DNA of 64,000 nucleotides, taken from positions 45,835,361-45,899,360 of the forward strand of contig CM042156.1 of the NCBI GenBank assembly GCA_023376005.1, in the 5' to 3' direction. This document shows positions 43,059 through 55,464 of the stretch, piece by piece. The number at the start of each line of letters is the position of its first letter. Position 1 is the first letter of the stretch. A model generated the notes under the pieces. It did not search any database, was not told the DNA's origin, and saw only the letters and a list, made by a program, of their open reading frames with translations. Origin of the DNA: Doryteuthis pealeii. Lineage: Eukaryota > Mollusca > Cephalopoda > Myopsida > Loliginidae. Position numbers and translations under genes: made by a program.

Positions 43059-43560
43059 GTCCTGGTAGGATTTTGGTTGTTAATTATCAAGACAGGCTTG
43101 ACAGTCTCATCGTTTGGGCGATTGGCGCTTCACATCTTCTTGACTTTCTTCTGCGAGACTGATATAGGTTTGTAAATATAAAGAAATGCGCTTGCTTGAG
43201 TAAAATAAAAGAAGGCGAAGAAGAAACTTTTGGGAAAACTTAATGAGAGAGGAGTAGTAAGGAGAAGTATGCACTGCAAGGGGGGAAGAAGGGGAGAATG
43301 AGAAAAATTAGTGAGAGAGGAGCAGGAGGAGGTAGGAGGAGGAGTAAAAACTGAAAGAGGAAGAAGGAGAGAAAGAGAAAGAAAGGGAGGGATAATGGAA
43401 TATGCGTGAAGGAAGAGAGTGAGTGGAGATGACGGAAATTATCAAGACTTACTTGGCAGTCTCTCATCGTTTGGACGATTGGCCTTCACGATCTTCTTGA
43501 CTTCTACTAGTATATCTGATATAGTTTAGTAAATCTGAAGACTTTGGTGCTTGGATAAAA
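42180..43560 (+). repeat. GA-rich modular tandem repeats
   Basis: The module cgattggcgcttcacatctt...cttgac with sliding GA-rich sequence recurs at about 42440, 43110 and 43475, each followed by taaatctgaag... and gagtaaaagaaag. A pure GA array lies at 43000-43053. The last module continues into 43561. Confidence 0.75.
42880..42990 (-). mobile_element. 'ctgcgagacta' repeat fragment
   Basis: Shares atggatctgcgagactaac and cagcgaggatcc with 17720 and 23600. Confidence 0.5.
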
Positions 43561-46145
43561 GAAAGATGAGGAAGAAACGCTTGGAGAATTTCGTGTGAGA
43601 AGAAGAGGAGGAGTATGCACTGATACGAGGAAGGAGGGGTGAATGATAAATAGAAGGAATATGAAGAATTCGCCTTGCTTTGGTATTATTTGGATTATTC
43701 GGACTATTGTCCTCATTCTTTATTGTTATCTGTAAAACGTTTCGCGGTCGATGTGTCCCTCTGAAATAATCCAAGTAAATACTAATTATCAAGCCTTATC
43801 TAAAAAAAATTCAAGAGAAATCGTTTTGTTTGGTAAAAGAAAGAGGAGGAGAAAGGGTTGGAGAATTTAGTGTGAGAAGAAGAGGGGGAGTATGCAACTG
43901 AAAGGAGGAAAGGAGGGTGAATGGGAAAAGAGAAGGAGGAATGAATAGAATATGTGTGAAAAGAGAGATGTGAGTGGGGATGAGGTAGAGGATGAAGCTG
44001 AAAAGAAAGAGAGAAGAAACTGAAGGTGGAAGAAAATAAGACAAACGACATATTCGGAAGGGAACAAAAGTAAAAGGACCATATGACCTTTAGGCACCCC
44101 TTTTGATCTCGATTAAGAAAGGACATGGTTTTCATTTACACCGTCATATACCGGTGTTGTTTTAACGGACGATTTTTAGATATTTTTAAACAAATTAAAA
44201 CTAACCCCTAACCCCTAACAAACAACCGGCAATATTGACGGTGTAAATTGAAAAAACATGTCCTTTCTTAATCGAGATCAAAAAGGGGTGCCTAAAGGTA
44301 TTATGGCAAGTAAATATTAGGTAAGAATTAAAGTTACAAAACGTTTGAGCGTTGTAAATTCTCTTCCCTCTTCTCTTTTCTTTTTCCTTTTTCTTTTTTC
44401 TTTCTTTTCTTTTTTTGTTTTTTTGGTTTTTTTTATTCAGAAATTTAACTTCGTCTGCCTTCGTTGGCTTTTGTAAGCGCTGAAAAAACCACGCCGGCGA
44501 GCTTCTCTGTCGTTTGGCCGATCGTTTTAACTGGCCGACCGCTTGTCGTTGATGAGCCACGCCCAGCGCTGCGGGTCGGTCAGACAGAAAGACAGTCGCA
44601 AAAAAGGACGGAGAGCGGAGGGTGGCGAGAAGGAGCAGATAAATAGAAAAACAAACCAACATAAAAAGCCGATCAAATGACAGTGGGACGCGCCGGAAAG
44701 AAATTAAGAAATTACAACTAAGACGCACGAAAGAAGAAAAAAAAATCGGAGGGGAAGAAAAAAAGAAAAAAAGAAAAAAGAAAAAAAGAAAAAAAGTGAA
44801 AATGAATTTCTGTAGGCGTTGCTAATTTTGTTTTATGTCATCTACAGCAACTCTTTAATGAGGGTGCGAGGGGGGGTGGGGGGTGGTGATAAGGTAAAAA
44901 AAAAAAAAATTATAAAAAGAAAAAAAAAAATCTATCTAACCAGCGGGGTGTTGTGCCCACTCCGGCAAAAACACACCCAACTGATATTGCTTTAGAATCT
45001 GTCGTTAACGGACAGATGTGAAACTTTCTTCACATCTCGTCCGGAGAAATTCTTTTAAATACAAAAAAAAAAAAAAAAAAAAAGCCTATAAGTTGGCGGC
45101 TGTTATGTTTTTTTTTTTCTCTTTTTCTTTCTTTTCTTTTACTTTCCTTTTTTTTTTTTTTTTTTTTTTCCTACTCTCTTTCTGTTTGTTTATTTCTGTG
45201 GTTTGTTGTTTTTGTGCCTCGACTTTTAAAACTGTTTCTTTTTCTCCTCAATCGATTGCTCTATTTTGGTTTGTTTGTTGTTGGTTGGATTAACGGTATG
45301 TCAACCCTTGGTTTATTTTACATAGATGCTGATAGGTACGCACCCTGCGTCCGGACGTACAAAAATCTAAAAGGACACAGTAAAATCATATCCATGCGTC
45401 CCAGTGTATTTTTTTTTTTTTTAGGTAAATTGTAAATACATTTCAATATTTTCTTAGAAACGAATTACATAGGATAGGTTACAAGGTAGGAGTTAGACGG
45501 CTTTAGTTGTTTTCTCATATAAATATAAACCTAACACATCTATTAAGAAACTTTAAGTTGGGACCAATTAATTTTCCCAGGACTCATTCAAAGCAAATAT
45601 GTGCGTCCCGGACACACTAATCAAAAAGCTATCAGCATTATGATTTTATATCGAAGACGTTTTGTTTTAGTCATTCTTTGGTTGCTCATTTTTTAAAAAA
45701 CATATTTAAAAAGCTCATTTTTTTCATTACACCTTCATCTCCATTACTCTCGGGTCCATTCTGACCCGGATTGGTAGTATCCAGTTAGGATCCCATATAC
45801 TGAGTTAAATAGATATTGTAACCCATAATATGGGGTCCCTAAATGGGTACTACCATTCCAGGTCAGTGGATCTGAGAGTAATGGCGATGAAGGGATATTC
45901 CACCTTTAGCACACAGATGCAGTTACGACACCAAGACTCTCAGTCACCGCCTTCTATATGATAAAAAAGGGTTGGGGTCTTGCAATAAAGAGCAATAGGG
46001 TCGGGACAATCATATAGGCACAAGGGCTTGACTTGATCATCCAATTGATCGGAGGAGGCCACTACGACCCCAGCGTCAAGCCCAAAGTGGAGAAGTTTGC
46101 ATGTCATGGACTGCTAAACTCTTCCTAAATCAACCACTTTGAGAG
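43561..46145 (+). repeat. Direct copy of window positions 1-2555
   Basis: Same order: purine tract, MITE (44076-44307), pyrimidine tract, CpG-rich block, then the arm of inverted repeat A. Differences are mainly one-base indels. It stops matching where repeat A folds back and continues into new sequence. Confidence 0.92.
44076..44307. mobile_element. Palindromic MITE, copy 4
   Basis: Duplicate of the 501-732 copy, with the same flanking agtaaaa/aagtaaa. The last bases of the right end are lost. Confidence 0.8.
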
Positions 46146-46149
46146 GCTG

Positions 46150-46960
46150 GAGACCAAACGTTTAGAAAGTCTAGAAAGGAACAAGTCATTATGTCCCGAT
46201 TACGCATTGCTCCATCACAAGACTAACGCACTCCTATATACTCAAACAAGAACAACACCACATGTAAAACATGTCAAACACTTTGACAGTTAAACATTTA
46301 ACGCCCGTTAAACACTTAAATGCCAGGTTTTTGCCACTCAGAAATCGTTATTTTAAAGCAAACAACATGAAAGATCTGTTTTAAAATGTCAACATGGAGG
46401 ATATTTCTCTCTTTTTTAAGGGGAAATGATATTATACCATAGAATATAGCCATGAAACTATCAATGCCATACATATAATTCCCAATAATGCTAACACATT
46501 GTTAAAACAAATTACTAAAAAGTATAAAATATAAATACACGATATGTATAACTTCCTAACCGCTAGCATGACATAACCCCAGACGGATTGATATGCCGTT
46601 AAAATCAATATACAAACAAACAAACAGGATTCCGTTTTTAAGCATCACGGTTCCCCAACCATGGTCAAAGGTGACTCTCCATTGTGAGGGCTAACCACTC
46701 TGTACGAGCTGCCAATCGGCGTATTCCACCACCCCACCGACAGGGTACCAAAGATCTTAAGAAGAAAAGCGAATTGATGCTTTTGATGGGATTTTCTCTT
46801 CAGCTAAAGAAGCGAATAATCGTAACGGGATCTTTCCTCGAGACATCACCTTCCCCTTTGTATTATGAGAAGTACGCTCAGAAGTAAACTCTGCTTACTG
46901 CAGCAAAAGATTGATGGGCGCTAATAAAATGGTATGGCANGCTCTGTTTATTGAAAGAAA
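46150..46960. other. Interval without recognised gene
   Basis: AT-rich; contains a single n at 46940. A 67-codon frame at 46684-46887 has no convincing domain. Confidence 0.4.
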
Positions 46961-46963
46961 ATG

Positions 46964-47204
46964 GGACCATATGACCTTTAGGTACCCCTTTTTGATCTCG
47001 ATTAAGATAGGATATGTTTTTCATTTACACCGTCAATATCCGGTTGTTTTAACAGACGATTTTTAGATTTTATTTGAATTATAAAACTAACACCCTAACC
47101 CTAACCCTAACCCCTAACAAACAACCGGATATTGACGGTGTAAATGAAAAACATGTCCTTTCTTAATCAAGATCAAAAAGGGGTGCCTAAAGGTAATATG
47201 GTCC
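46964..47204. mobile_element. Palindromic MITE, copy 5
   Basis: Best copy for the telomere-like centre: three CCCTAA-type repeats at about 47092-47118. Flanks agaaaatg and gaaaaatg approximate an 8-bp target duplication. Confidence 0.85.
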
Positions 47205-47269
47205 GAAAAATGTTTCGAATTCAGTTTACTGTAATGGTGATGGGCCGGTGCACACCGTGTGTTTGCAAT

Positions 47270-47277
47270 CATATATA

Positions 47278-47336
<59 letters not shown>

Positions 47337-47340
47337 AGGG
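47270..47340. repeat. (TA)n(GA)n compound microsatellite
   Basis: TA array running into GA. Confidence 0.95.
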
Positions 47341-47394
47341 GGGGAAAGACAGAAAGATAGACAGAGAGTTTGGTTTCTTTCTAATGTATATCAA

Positions 47395-47575
47395 TTGCTG
47401 TAGGTTATTTAATGCCAAAACTACCCTTGTAGAAGAACAGTTGTGATACTATTTAACCCATATCTCGTGGAATGAGAGGATTCATATCTTTCCCAAGTGT
47501 ATACAATAAAATGACTGGAGTTCGAACTCGCTTACTACGTTCTCACAGTCCAGCATGTTAGCCACTATGCCAGAG
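47395..47575 (-). mobile_element. tRNA-derived SINE
   Basis: On the minus strand the head has agtggctaacatgctggac and gagttcgaactcc, and the distal part carries ggcattaaataacc. A GA array (47575-47620) follows. Confidence 0.7.
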
Positions 47576-47797
47576 AGAGAGAGAGAGAGAAGAGAGAGGG
47601 AGAGAGAGAGAGAGAGAGAGTATGAATCAGTCCATACAAGGTACCAACAATAATACGTTAACTTACTAGTGAAGTGAGTTTGATCCAACGGACGAAGCCT
47701 TCTTGAAACTCAGCGAATTTTTGTTGTTGTCCTTATCGACATATAAACTGACCACATGTCACATTCCAAACGTGTGGGGAGATAGTCAAATATCTGC

Positions 47798-48030
47798 GAC
47801 CATATGACCTTTAGGCACCCCTTTTTGATCTCGATTAAGAAAGGACATGTTTTTCATTTACACCGTCAATATCCGGTTGTTTTAACAGACGATTTTTGGA
47901 TTTAAAAAAAATTATAAAACTAGCCCCTAACCCTAACCCCTAACAAACAACCGGATATTGACAGTGTAAATGAAAAACATGTCCTTTCTGAATCGAGATC
48001 AAAAAGGGGTGCCTAAAGGTAATATGGTCC
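47798..48030. mobile_element. Palindromic MITE, copy 6
   Basis: Starts gaccatatgacc (one G missing) and ends aatatggtcc. It is followed directly by the hAT-like fragment. Confidence 0.85.
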
Positions 48031-48286
48031 GAATTGCTCTATGGACCACTAGAATATCACCGTGGAGCCCCAATTCGGTATTTTTTGTGTGTACCCTCAG
48101 TAATGTTACATGGACCCCGTGGCTCCATGTGGACCCCTGTTGAGAACCACTGGTCTACACATATGTTACACACAGACACAGATCCCCAGCTGAACATGTA
48201 CAAAGACGACCAGTTGACGGTGTAAATGAAAAACATGTCCTTTCTTAATCGAGATAAAAAAGGAGTGCCTAAAGGTAGTATGGACC
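48031..48286. mobile_element. hAT-like fragment plus half-MITE, composite 1
   Basis: hAT-like end to 48152 (complement CAGTGGTTCTCAAC), then half-MITE 48214-48286. Confidence 0.65.
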
Positions 48287-48370
48287 AATATCTGCACTAG
48301 CAAATAAATAAATAAATAAATAAATAAAAAACAATACCTGTACCATTCAAAAATCAAAATAATCAACTAT

Positions 48371-48662
48371 TTTCTGAATCGAGATCAAAAAGGGGTGCCT
48401 AAAGGTAATATGGTCCGAATTGCTCTATGGACCACTAGAATATCACCGTGGACCCCCAATTCGGTATTTTTTGTGTGTACCCTCAGTAATGTTACATGGA
48501 CCCCGTGGACCCCTGTTGAGAACCACTGGTCTACACATATGTTACACACAGACACAGACCCCCAGCTGAACATGTACAAAGACGACCAGTTGACGGTGTA
48601 AATGAAAAACATGTCCTTTCTTAATCGAGACAAAAAGGAGTGCCTAAAGGTAGTATGGTCCA
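48371..48662. mobile_element. hAT-like fragment plus half-MITEs, composite 2
   Basis: MITE end 48371-48417, hAT-like end to 48528 with an 11-bp internal deletion, half-MITE 48590-48662. A tandem copy of composite 1. Confidence 0.65.
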
Positions 48663-48840
48663 ATATCTGTACTAGCAAATAAATAAATAAATAAAACAAT
48701 ACCTGTACCATTCAAAAATCAAAATAATCAACTATGTGTGGCATATGAACACTGAAAATGTTTTACTTACGTTTCCTCAAATGACAGTTTCTCCTCGCTG
48801 GCATTGACACATTTCCTTTATTGAATCAATTTGGAAAATA

Positions 48841-48930
48841 TTTAGTTTCATTAGCCTTTCTAATTTAATATAATATGTTATTACATTAAAACTTAAATAC
48901 TTGAACCCGAAGGGTCCATATATTTATTAG
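48841..48930 (+). mobile_element. Helitron family 1, short 3' fragment
   Basis: Last 90 bases of the family, ending gaacccgaagggtcc...TTAG before T. Confidence 0.5.
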
Positions 48931-50225
48931 TCTAAATAATACAAATTATCTAAAAAATTCAGACAAATAATTTTGAAATAGAATGTAAATCTCGTCATGG
49001 TCGAAGGGAGAATATTACATTATCTGATGATTCTTGAACCGTTTATTTTCGGGAAATTAGAATTGATAGTTTTTGGACAATTGAGAGAATTTAGCAATTA
49101 TAATTTGGTCCACGGAACAATAGATTAAAATTTGGAAAATATTGCTGGTACACGAGGTGGGCCAATAATGTACCACGCCTCTGTGGTATAATATGATACC
49201 AACACGTGTACGGCAATGGAAAATTGACTGTGGTACGTGTTGGTACACATTTGGCGCGCGTATTCATGAGTGATTTATTTATGATCTGTATCTATTTCAT
49301 GAAATGGACTCTCTTGTCGATTTCGACACATGAGGATTCATTCAATGAACAACCCACGCAGTGTTTTGTTTTATAGGGGTGAAGGCGTGTGTTGGACCAT
49401 CCGCACTTTTTGGCACAATCGATAGGAAAGAATTGGTGCACAAGGAATGCCACAAACCCAATCAACGACTGATCTCAGGTTTTTCCAATTCAGAGTTTTC
49501 CTTTTTTCTGAACTGCTTACCTATCCAAAGTTAAAGAGCCCAATCTGCCCTACTATTTTACCTATATCTGGAGGGAGAATATATGGATTCATAACTTTCC
49601 CAGGGGTATTAGTGCTATGTGAAATGCAAACAGCCTTGTCTATGACATGTCTAGTTGATACAATATAATATGATAGCAATACCTGTACCATTCAAAAATC
49701 AAAATAATCAAACATGTGTAAGGCAATGTTAAATTAACTGTTATGTGTTGGTACACTATGTGCGGCATAAATATGTGTGATACAGGTGAAGTTAGGCAAG
49801 TGGTAATGATAGCTCATTACCATTTTTTCTCAGATACGATCAATTATCATTATTATTTTTATAAGATTGGTGAATCTGTAATTGCCACAAAGAAAAATTT
49901 TTGAACTAATTTCCTGTTATGTCGGAATTATGCTGTTGCAAATAGAAGATCTATACTAGTATGAATTGAAATTTATATCCAGAACAGTATCATTCCAACC
50001 TAACAGGAAATGAGTACAAAAAGCTTTCTGCGGAACAATTACAAGTTCACCCGTCTTAAAAACATTTCAACAGACAGCAAACTCACAGTATGCGCCTGAC
50101 CAAGGCATGATCGTAACTAATCGTACCTGAAAAAATAATTAGACGACGGAGCTACCATTATCACTTGCCTTACTTCACCAGTACCATACATGTGACGTGT
50201 TTAAGATATGGGTGGTATTTCTGCT
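48931..50225. other. Direct copy of 29565-30290 then unrecognised sequence
   Basis: To about 49680 it follows the left C arm in direct orientation, including a SINE body fragment at 49485-49640. The remainder has no recognised gene. Confidence 0.6.
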
Positions 50226-50229
50226 GCAT

Positions 50230-50370
50230 TTTGCAGTTATTTTCCCAACCCGTCCACCACGGCTAGGATGTGACACAAGATCACAAGTATCGAACTCACT
50301 ATTCAATACTAATCGATCTGCGAGACTAGCTTGGTAACTATTATACCAAGATGGAACACCCTGTATAAAA
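50230..50370 (-). mobile_element. tRNA-derived SINE, 'ctgcgagacta' family
   Basis: On the minus strand cttggtataatagttacca, gctagtctcgcagat and gagttcgatacttg form the tRNA-like head. Confidence 0.6.
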
Positions 50371-50384
50371 ATATATTTTTGCAT

Positions 50385-50580
50385 TTCATATAGCGCTAAT
50401 ACCCTTGGGAAAAGTAAGCATCCAATTACTCTCTCTCCTGCTATGGGTAACTAGTAGGGCAGACTGGGCTCTTTAACCGTGGCTAGGTAACCAGTCTAGG
50501 AGAAGGAATTCAAACCTGTTAAACTCCGCTTAAGAAATTGACCTTGTGTCGCATCTTGCTCGTGCGGAAGGGTTGGTAAA
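50385..50580 (+). mobile_element. SINE body, same family as 19330
   Basis: Shares gctaggtaaccagtctagg, aaactccgcttaagaaattg and gtgtcgcatcttgctcgtg. Confidence 0.6.
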
Positions 50581-50762
50581 TATATATGGTTAGCATCCTT
50601 CTGTCTACTAAAGACGATGACGTAGTGTCCGATTGACATTGGAGCACTGACTCTGGAGCACGGACTCTGAAGCACTGACTGCATACAAACAGTGATGCTT
50701 CCTGGGGCTTCTATTGTCTCTCCTTCCTTCTGGTTCTCTTTCTGTGGGGGCTACTGTTTCAC

Positions 50763-50764
<2 letters not shown>

Positions 50765-50803
<39 letters not shown>
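50765..50803. repeat. (TA)n array
   Basis: TA array directly upstream of the MITE. Confidence 0.95.
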
Positions 50804-50808
<5 letters not shown>

Positions 50809-51029
50809 GTGTCAAAAAGTATCGAGATTGTAGCTGTATTTACCAAGATAGGAATGAACAATAAATATAACGTTATTTTTTTCAGAATACAAGTTGTGTC
50901 AAAAAGTACAGATTTTAAAGCCGTATTTACCAAGACAGAAATGAAGAATGAATGGAACCTATATTTTTTTCTTCAGAATACAAGGTGTGGCAAAAAGTAC
51001 AAAAAATCTCAATACTTTTTGACACACCT

Positions 51030-51030
<1 letters not shown>
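50804..51030. mobile_element. MITE with mariner-like termini and internal repeats
   Basis: Left end aaggtgtgtcaaaaagtat and right end atactttttgacacacctt are inverted copies in TA sequence. The word gtgtgtcaaaaagta (or variant) occurs three times in direct order (50806, 50894, 50984), about 90 bp apart, each preceded by cagaatacaag in the last two. TA flanks and the caaaaagt motif suggest mariner. Confidence 0.65.
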
Positions 51031-51064
<34 letters not shown>

Positions 51065-51474
51065 ATGTGTGTGTGTGCATGTGTGTGTGTGTGTGTATGT
51101 GTGTAATGTCTGATGGGAATTATGCTAATATCTGCACATGCTAATTCCTCTACTTCTGATCGGGATACGTTCCGATGGATCCATTGTAAGCTGGAAATGA
51201 ACTTCACGTAACCTAGCCTAATGACCCAGCAATCTTTTTATTCTGTCTGTTTGATTGTTTGTAATATTAATGCGTTTTGAAAATACAATATAAAAACAAC
51301 AACATTAAAACAAAGTGTAGTATGATCTGAAGTCAAACCGTATGAGATGTTAATATTTGTGATCACGAATAAGACGGAATGTTGAGTGGGTGGTGCTAAT
51401 TTTTTTCAGCATCGGCAGAAATCGTTCAGCATCACAAAATGCACATGGCATCGCTCGGTGGCGGAAAATATACA
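51031..51474. other. GT array then interval without recognised gene
   Basis: Imperfect GT array to about 51105, then no recognised feature. Confidence 0.5.
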
Positions 51475-51521
51475 CACACACGCGCACGCACACACACGCC
51501 CCGCGCACGCACACACACACA

Positions 51522-51567
<46 letters not shown>
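51475..51567. repeat. (CA)n array at the inner border of repeat C
   Basis: The similarity between the C arms starts immediately right of this array. Confidence 0.9.
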
Positions 51568-51572
<5 letters not shown>

Positions 51573-51659
51573 AATGCATGTTTGATAATAACATTATCGT
51601 AAAATCTTAAAAGTGCGTAAATTAGAGAAATCGACGACCAAAAATCTATCAATGTCGGT

Positions 51660-51900
51660 TCATATCTATCTATCTATCTATCTATCCATATATGTATTTA
51701 TGTATCTATATATGTATCTATCTACCTGCCTTTCTGTCTGTGTGTCTGTCTATATGTGTTCTATTTACATTTATCAATCTAATATATTCACATATCTCTA
51801 TTTATCTATTTATCTAATTCTGTTTCTTTCGTTCTTTCTTTTTTTCTTTCTTACTTTTTTTTTCTTTCTTTCTATCTATCTATCTATCTATCTAAGATCT
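51660..51900. repeat. TATC/CTTT microsatellite region
   Basis: Counterpart of the GATA region at 33796-34040. Confidence 0.85.
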
Positions 51901-52125
51901 GACTTTGCATATCTCTCACTATTCATGTATATCTCTTACTATTTTCAGATTATTATATCCTGCTCTTATATTCATATTATTTTTTCTCGTTAATATCAAA
52001 TTCGCAAAGGTCGAATAACCTATCAAATCTATGTCGATTCATATCTATCTATCAATTTGTATCTCTGTATGTATGTGTGTATGTACGTATACACGTATGC
52101 CTGCATTTATATGAATTAAAAATTC

Positions 52126-52375
52126 ATGCACACTTCAGGAACAAACAATGTGTCTTGTGCAATCTGTTACAAAGTTTGTAAGTCAGCTTCTGGTCTAAAG
52201 AGACATATGGTGGTGCTAAGCATCAAATTTTATCATCTGATCCATCCGATCCAGTGGGAAGGACGTTTTTCCTATGTCATATTTGCATCAAACTTTGTGG
52301 ATTTGCAGCGGATTTGATGAGTCATTTGAGGGCTTATGAGAGGAATGGTACTGGTGGAGGGGTTATAGGATTGTG
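52126..52375 (+). pseudogene. Two C2H2 zinc-finger remnant (better copy)
   Basis: First finger CAICYKVCKSASGLKRH (C-x2-C-x12-H). After a one-base frame slip the downstream AKH would supply the last histidine. Second finger CHICIKLCGFAADLMSH then LRAY, where tyrosine replaces the final histidine, then ERNGTGGGVIGL and stop. The order and the short glycine-rich end suggest the C-terminus of a larger protein, possibly a retroelement protein. Confidence 0.5.
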
Positions 52376-52804
52376 AGGGACGGCAGCGATCTGTAAAGAT
52401 TATGTTGTTGCTATGTATGCATGTATACAGTCGAACACACGCATACATTCAAATACTTGAAAAAGTATATTTTTTAAATATTTACCCTTTGAGCAATATA
52501 TCAATGCTTAACGTTAACAGATCGATTGAGGTAAACAGCAGGAAGTTTTATAGTTCTCTTTATAGTGCTAGCAAGGTAATGTTCGTTAAAAAGATACGAT
52601 CGGGACAAGAGAAAATTTAGAATTTACAAAAACAGAAATGAACGGAAATGGCCAAAAATCCCTTTAACTGAGTTCAGTTATTTAATTGGAGTTCTTTGAG
52701 GTCAGATGTTAGATGGTATCAAGGGTCAAATGTCAAATGACATCTGTGTTCAGAGGTCAATAGGCAGTTAAAACCAGATGTTAAAAAAATATATGATAAT
52801 TACT
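52376..52804. other. Interval without recognised gene
   Basis: Counterpart of 32876-33290; no feature recognised. Confidence 0.4.
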
Positions 52805-53165
52805 TAGAAGGAGGTGGTGTAGTGGCTAATGTGCTAGACTGTGACATCGTAGTAAGCGAGTTCAAACTCCAGTCGCACTATCACATTCACTTTCGGACTA
52901 ATATCCTTGGAAAAGGTATGAACCCCCTCCATCACCCAACTATGATTTAAAATTAGCTCAGTCGGTTGAGCATCCACATAGGAACCACAAGGTTCCGGGT
53001 TCGATACCGGCTCTCAACAACTCAGTGTGTGAGTAACAAAGCTTGAATTTGTGCAGCAAAGTAAAATACCATTGGAAAAGTTCTGAGCTCCCTCATCCTC
53101 TGGCTATGGGTTAAACAGTACCACTACTGTTCCTCTACAAGTATAGTTTTGGCATTAAATAACCC
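52805..53165 (+). mobile_element. Two tandem tRNA-derived SINEs
   Basis: First head gtggtgtagtggctaatgtg with gagttcaaactcc. Second head (52950 on) tagctcagtcggttgagc with gggttcgataccgg, the cleanest tRNA-like head in the window. The distal part ends ggcattaaataacc. Confidence 0.8.
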
Positions 53166-53401
53166 ACGAACGTTGATATCTTATAAAACAGAGAACCATG
53201 AAATAGTAGAAACTAGAAAATCAGGGCTAGAATCAGAACATATGTCAATCGGCCTTCACCTTTAAAAATAATTTTATTCCCATTTCGCATTGGACGCCTT
53301 ACATCCAAGAACCATGGCACTGTCTAATGTTTCTTTCTCGCTCTAAGTTCACGCTCTTTGCCTTTTTATTTCGGCCCATTCCCTTTTCTATACCCACTCC
53401 A

Positions 53402-53686
53402 TCAGTTAATTAGGCCATCAATTGTCTCGCTATTGTACTGCCCGAGAAGGTAACCTCTCGTCCCAATGCTATTAGCACCATCGACCGCAACTCGACAACA
53501 AACATCGTTCTCCCCCACTCCATTACTATCAGCGTCATTATCATTGCTACCATCTTTTATTGGCGTGTCGGGATGCACAAACAACAGTCGGAAATTAACG
53601 CCATGTTTGAAACAGAAATTGGCGGGAATATTATGGGCAGATACTTCCGTTCTAAGCCGCACATAGTGGCCAATAAAGAACAACAA
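53402..53686 (-). other. Conserved frame, counterpart of 32004-32267
   Basis: Keeps LFVHPDTPIKDGSNDNDADS and GENDVCCRVAVDGAN with a different N-terminus and a frame-shifted end. Function unknown. Confidence 0.3.
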
Positions 53687-53956
53687 ATTAAAACTGATAC
53701 GGTGATATTCAGCCTCTTAGAAAAAGCAATGATCAGCAGCTGCTCTCATCCTTAGAATTTTAATCTATTGTTCCGTGGACCAAATTATAATTGCTAAATT
53801 CTCTCAATTGTCCAAAAACTATCAATTCCAATTTCCCGAAAATAAACGGTTCAAAATCATCAGATAATGTAATATTCTCCCTTCGACCATGACGAGATTT
53901 ACATTCTATTTCAAAATTATTTGTCTGAATTTTTTAGATAATTTGTATTATTTAGA

Positions 53957-54589
53957 CTAACAAATATATGTACCCTTCGGGTTCAAGTATTTAAGTTTTA
54001 ATGTAATAAAATATTATATTAAATTAGAAAGGCTAATGAAACTAAATAAGAATGCAGATAAAAAGATTTGAAACAGAGGGGGGGGGGTATAATAAAAAAA
54101 TAGAACAACTGAAACTTATTCTTCCATCACTCCCGTCTTTCATTGCTAAATTTTTATAATTTAACTATTTAGTTAAAATAGGAAGTAAAGAATAAAATTA
54201 CTGTTATTCCTTCTTGTTAATGGATTTCTTTTAAGATTTATCCCCGAGATTTTTGCTCATATCCATTAAAATAAAACCAAACAATTAGAAATCAATAATA
54301 TTAAGCACACATTTATCAAAATCAAATTTTTTATATCAATATGAAAATATATGATATATATATATATGTATATGTATATGTATATGTATATATGAATACA
54401 ATTACATGTTATTAGTATGTATATATGGCCAACAGTATTAATAATATAAAACAATTTTATTAATAATTGAGGTTTAAATAAAAAATAAAATCATGGAGAA
54501 TGTGACGTAAATAACAAAGGGAATTGTGACTTGAGTAGTGATATAGTTTTGGTTACAGAAAAAAACACAATATTCATCATAATAAGAGA
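53957..54589 (-). mobile_element. Helitron family 1 copy
   Basis: Counterpart of 31100-31718; minus-strand TC start near 54589 and TTAG end at 53957. Confidence 0.7.
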
Positions 54590-55460
54590 TAAGGGTTGGG
54601 TTAATACATTTCTAAGTGACAATCATCTAAAGTTCAATCCCGACTACGGGCGATAATAACATAGAATACTTAATATAGCTTAACACTTGTACCCGTTCAT
54701 GGTTAACAAAAATAAGAACAGTCTACACTGGTGGATTGAATAAAGAGTTCAGTTCGAAGTTATGTGACTCGCGATTACGACATGAGTTTGACAAGAATGT
54801 TCCCGAATTCGATGCGAAGGTTTCCAAGTTAGACAAGAAACGCCTGAGGATACCGGAGGGAATATCGGTGGAAACGTTGTGTATAAAACAATAAAGATGA
54901 GGATAACAGTCTGAAAAATCTTAATGATACTATTTCAAAATATTCGTCATAATTTCTCACTTTCCAAAATTTATTCACTCCCTCCCTAAAAAATCTTCCA
55001 CGCACCTAATTGCCCAATCACCACTGTTTATTGTCAACAAAACAATCAACTATTCCTTCTGTGAAAGTATTAACACATATTATGTATTGGTACACATATG
55101 TATCATTATGTATATTACTGATGTATGTAGTGATGCATATATGTACTATTGGAAATATTTCACTCTCTTTTTTTAAAACTATATTGAGAATATATACTTT
55201 CATAATAACATAGCAGTATTTACATATACTACTTAAAGAAGGGGGAAACGATGAAAAATTTTGTTATAACTAGAAATTTTATTCAAAAAGTAATATAAAA
55301 ATAAAACAAAATTAGGAACCGATTCACAACCAGATAAATAGATAAATAAATATATCTATTTATTTATATAACTTATAACCTGTTAAAAATCATTTTTATA
55401 TTATATATTGCTATCATATTATATTGTATCAAATAGACATGTCATAGACAAGGCTGTTTG
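54590..55460. other. AT-rich interval without recognised gene
   Basis: Counterpart of 30266-31099. Confidence 0.4.
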
Positions 55461-55464
55461 CATT

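Noticed and set aside
46684..46887. 67-codon frame with RRIPPP near its start, faintly like the start of a gypsy reverse transcriptase
   Set aside because: Only a few residues agree, there is no catalytic motif, and the flanks show no LTR.
52950..53015. Functional tRNA gene
   Set aside because: The A- and B-boxes are good, but the sequence cannot close a full cloverleaf acceptor stem and continues into a SINE body.
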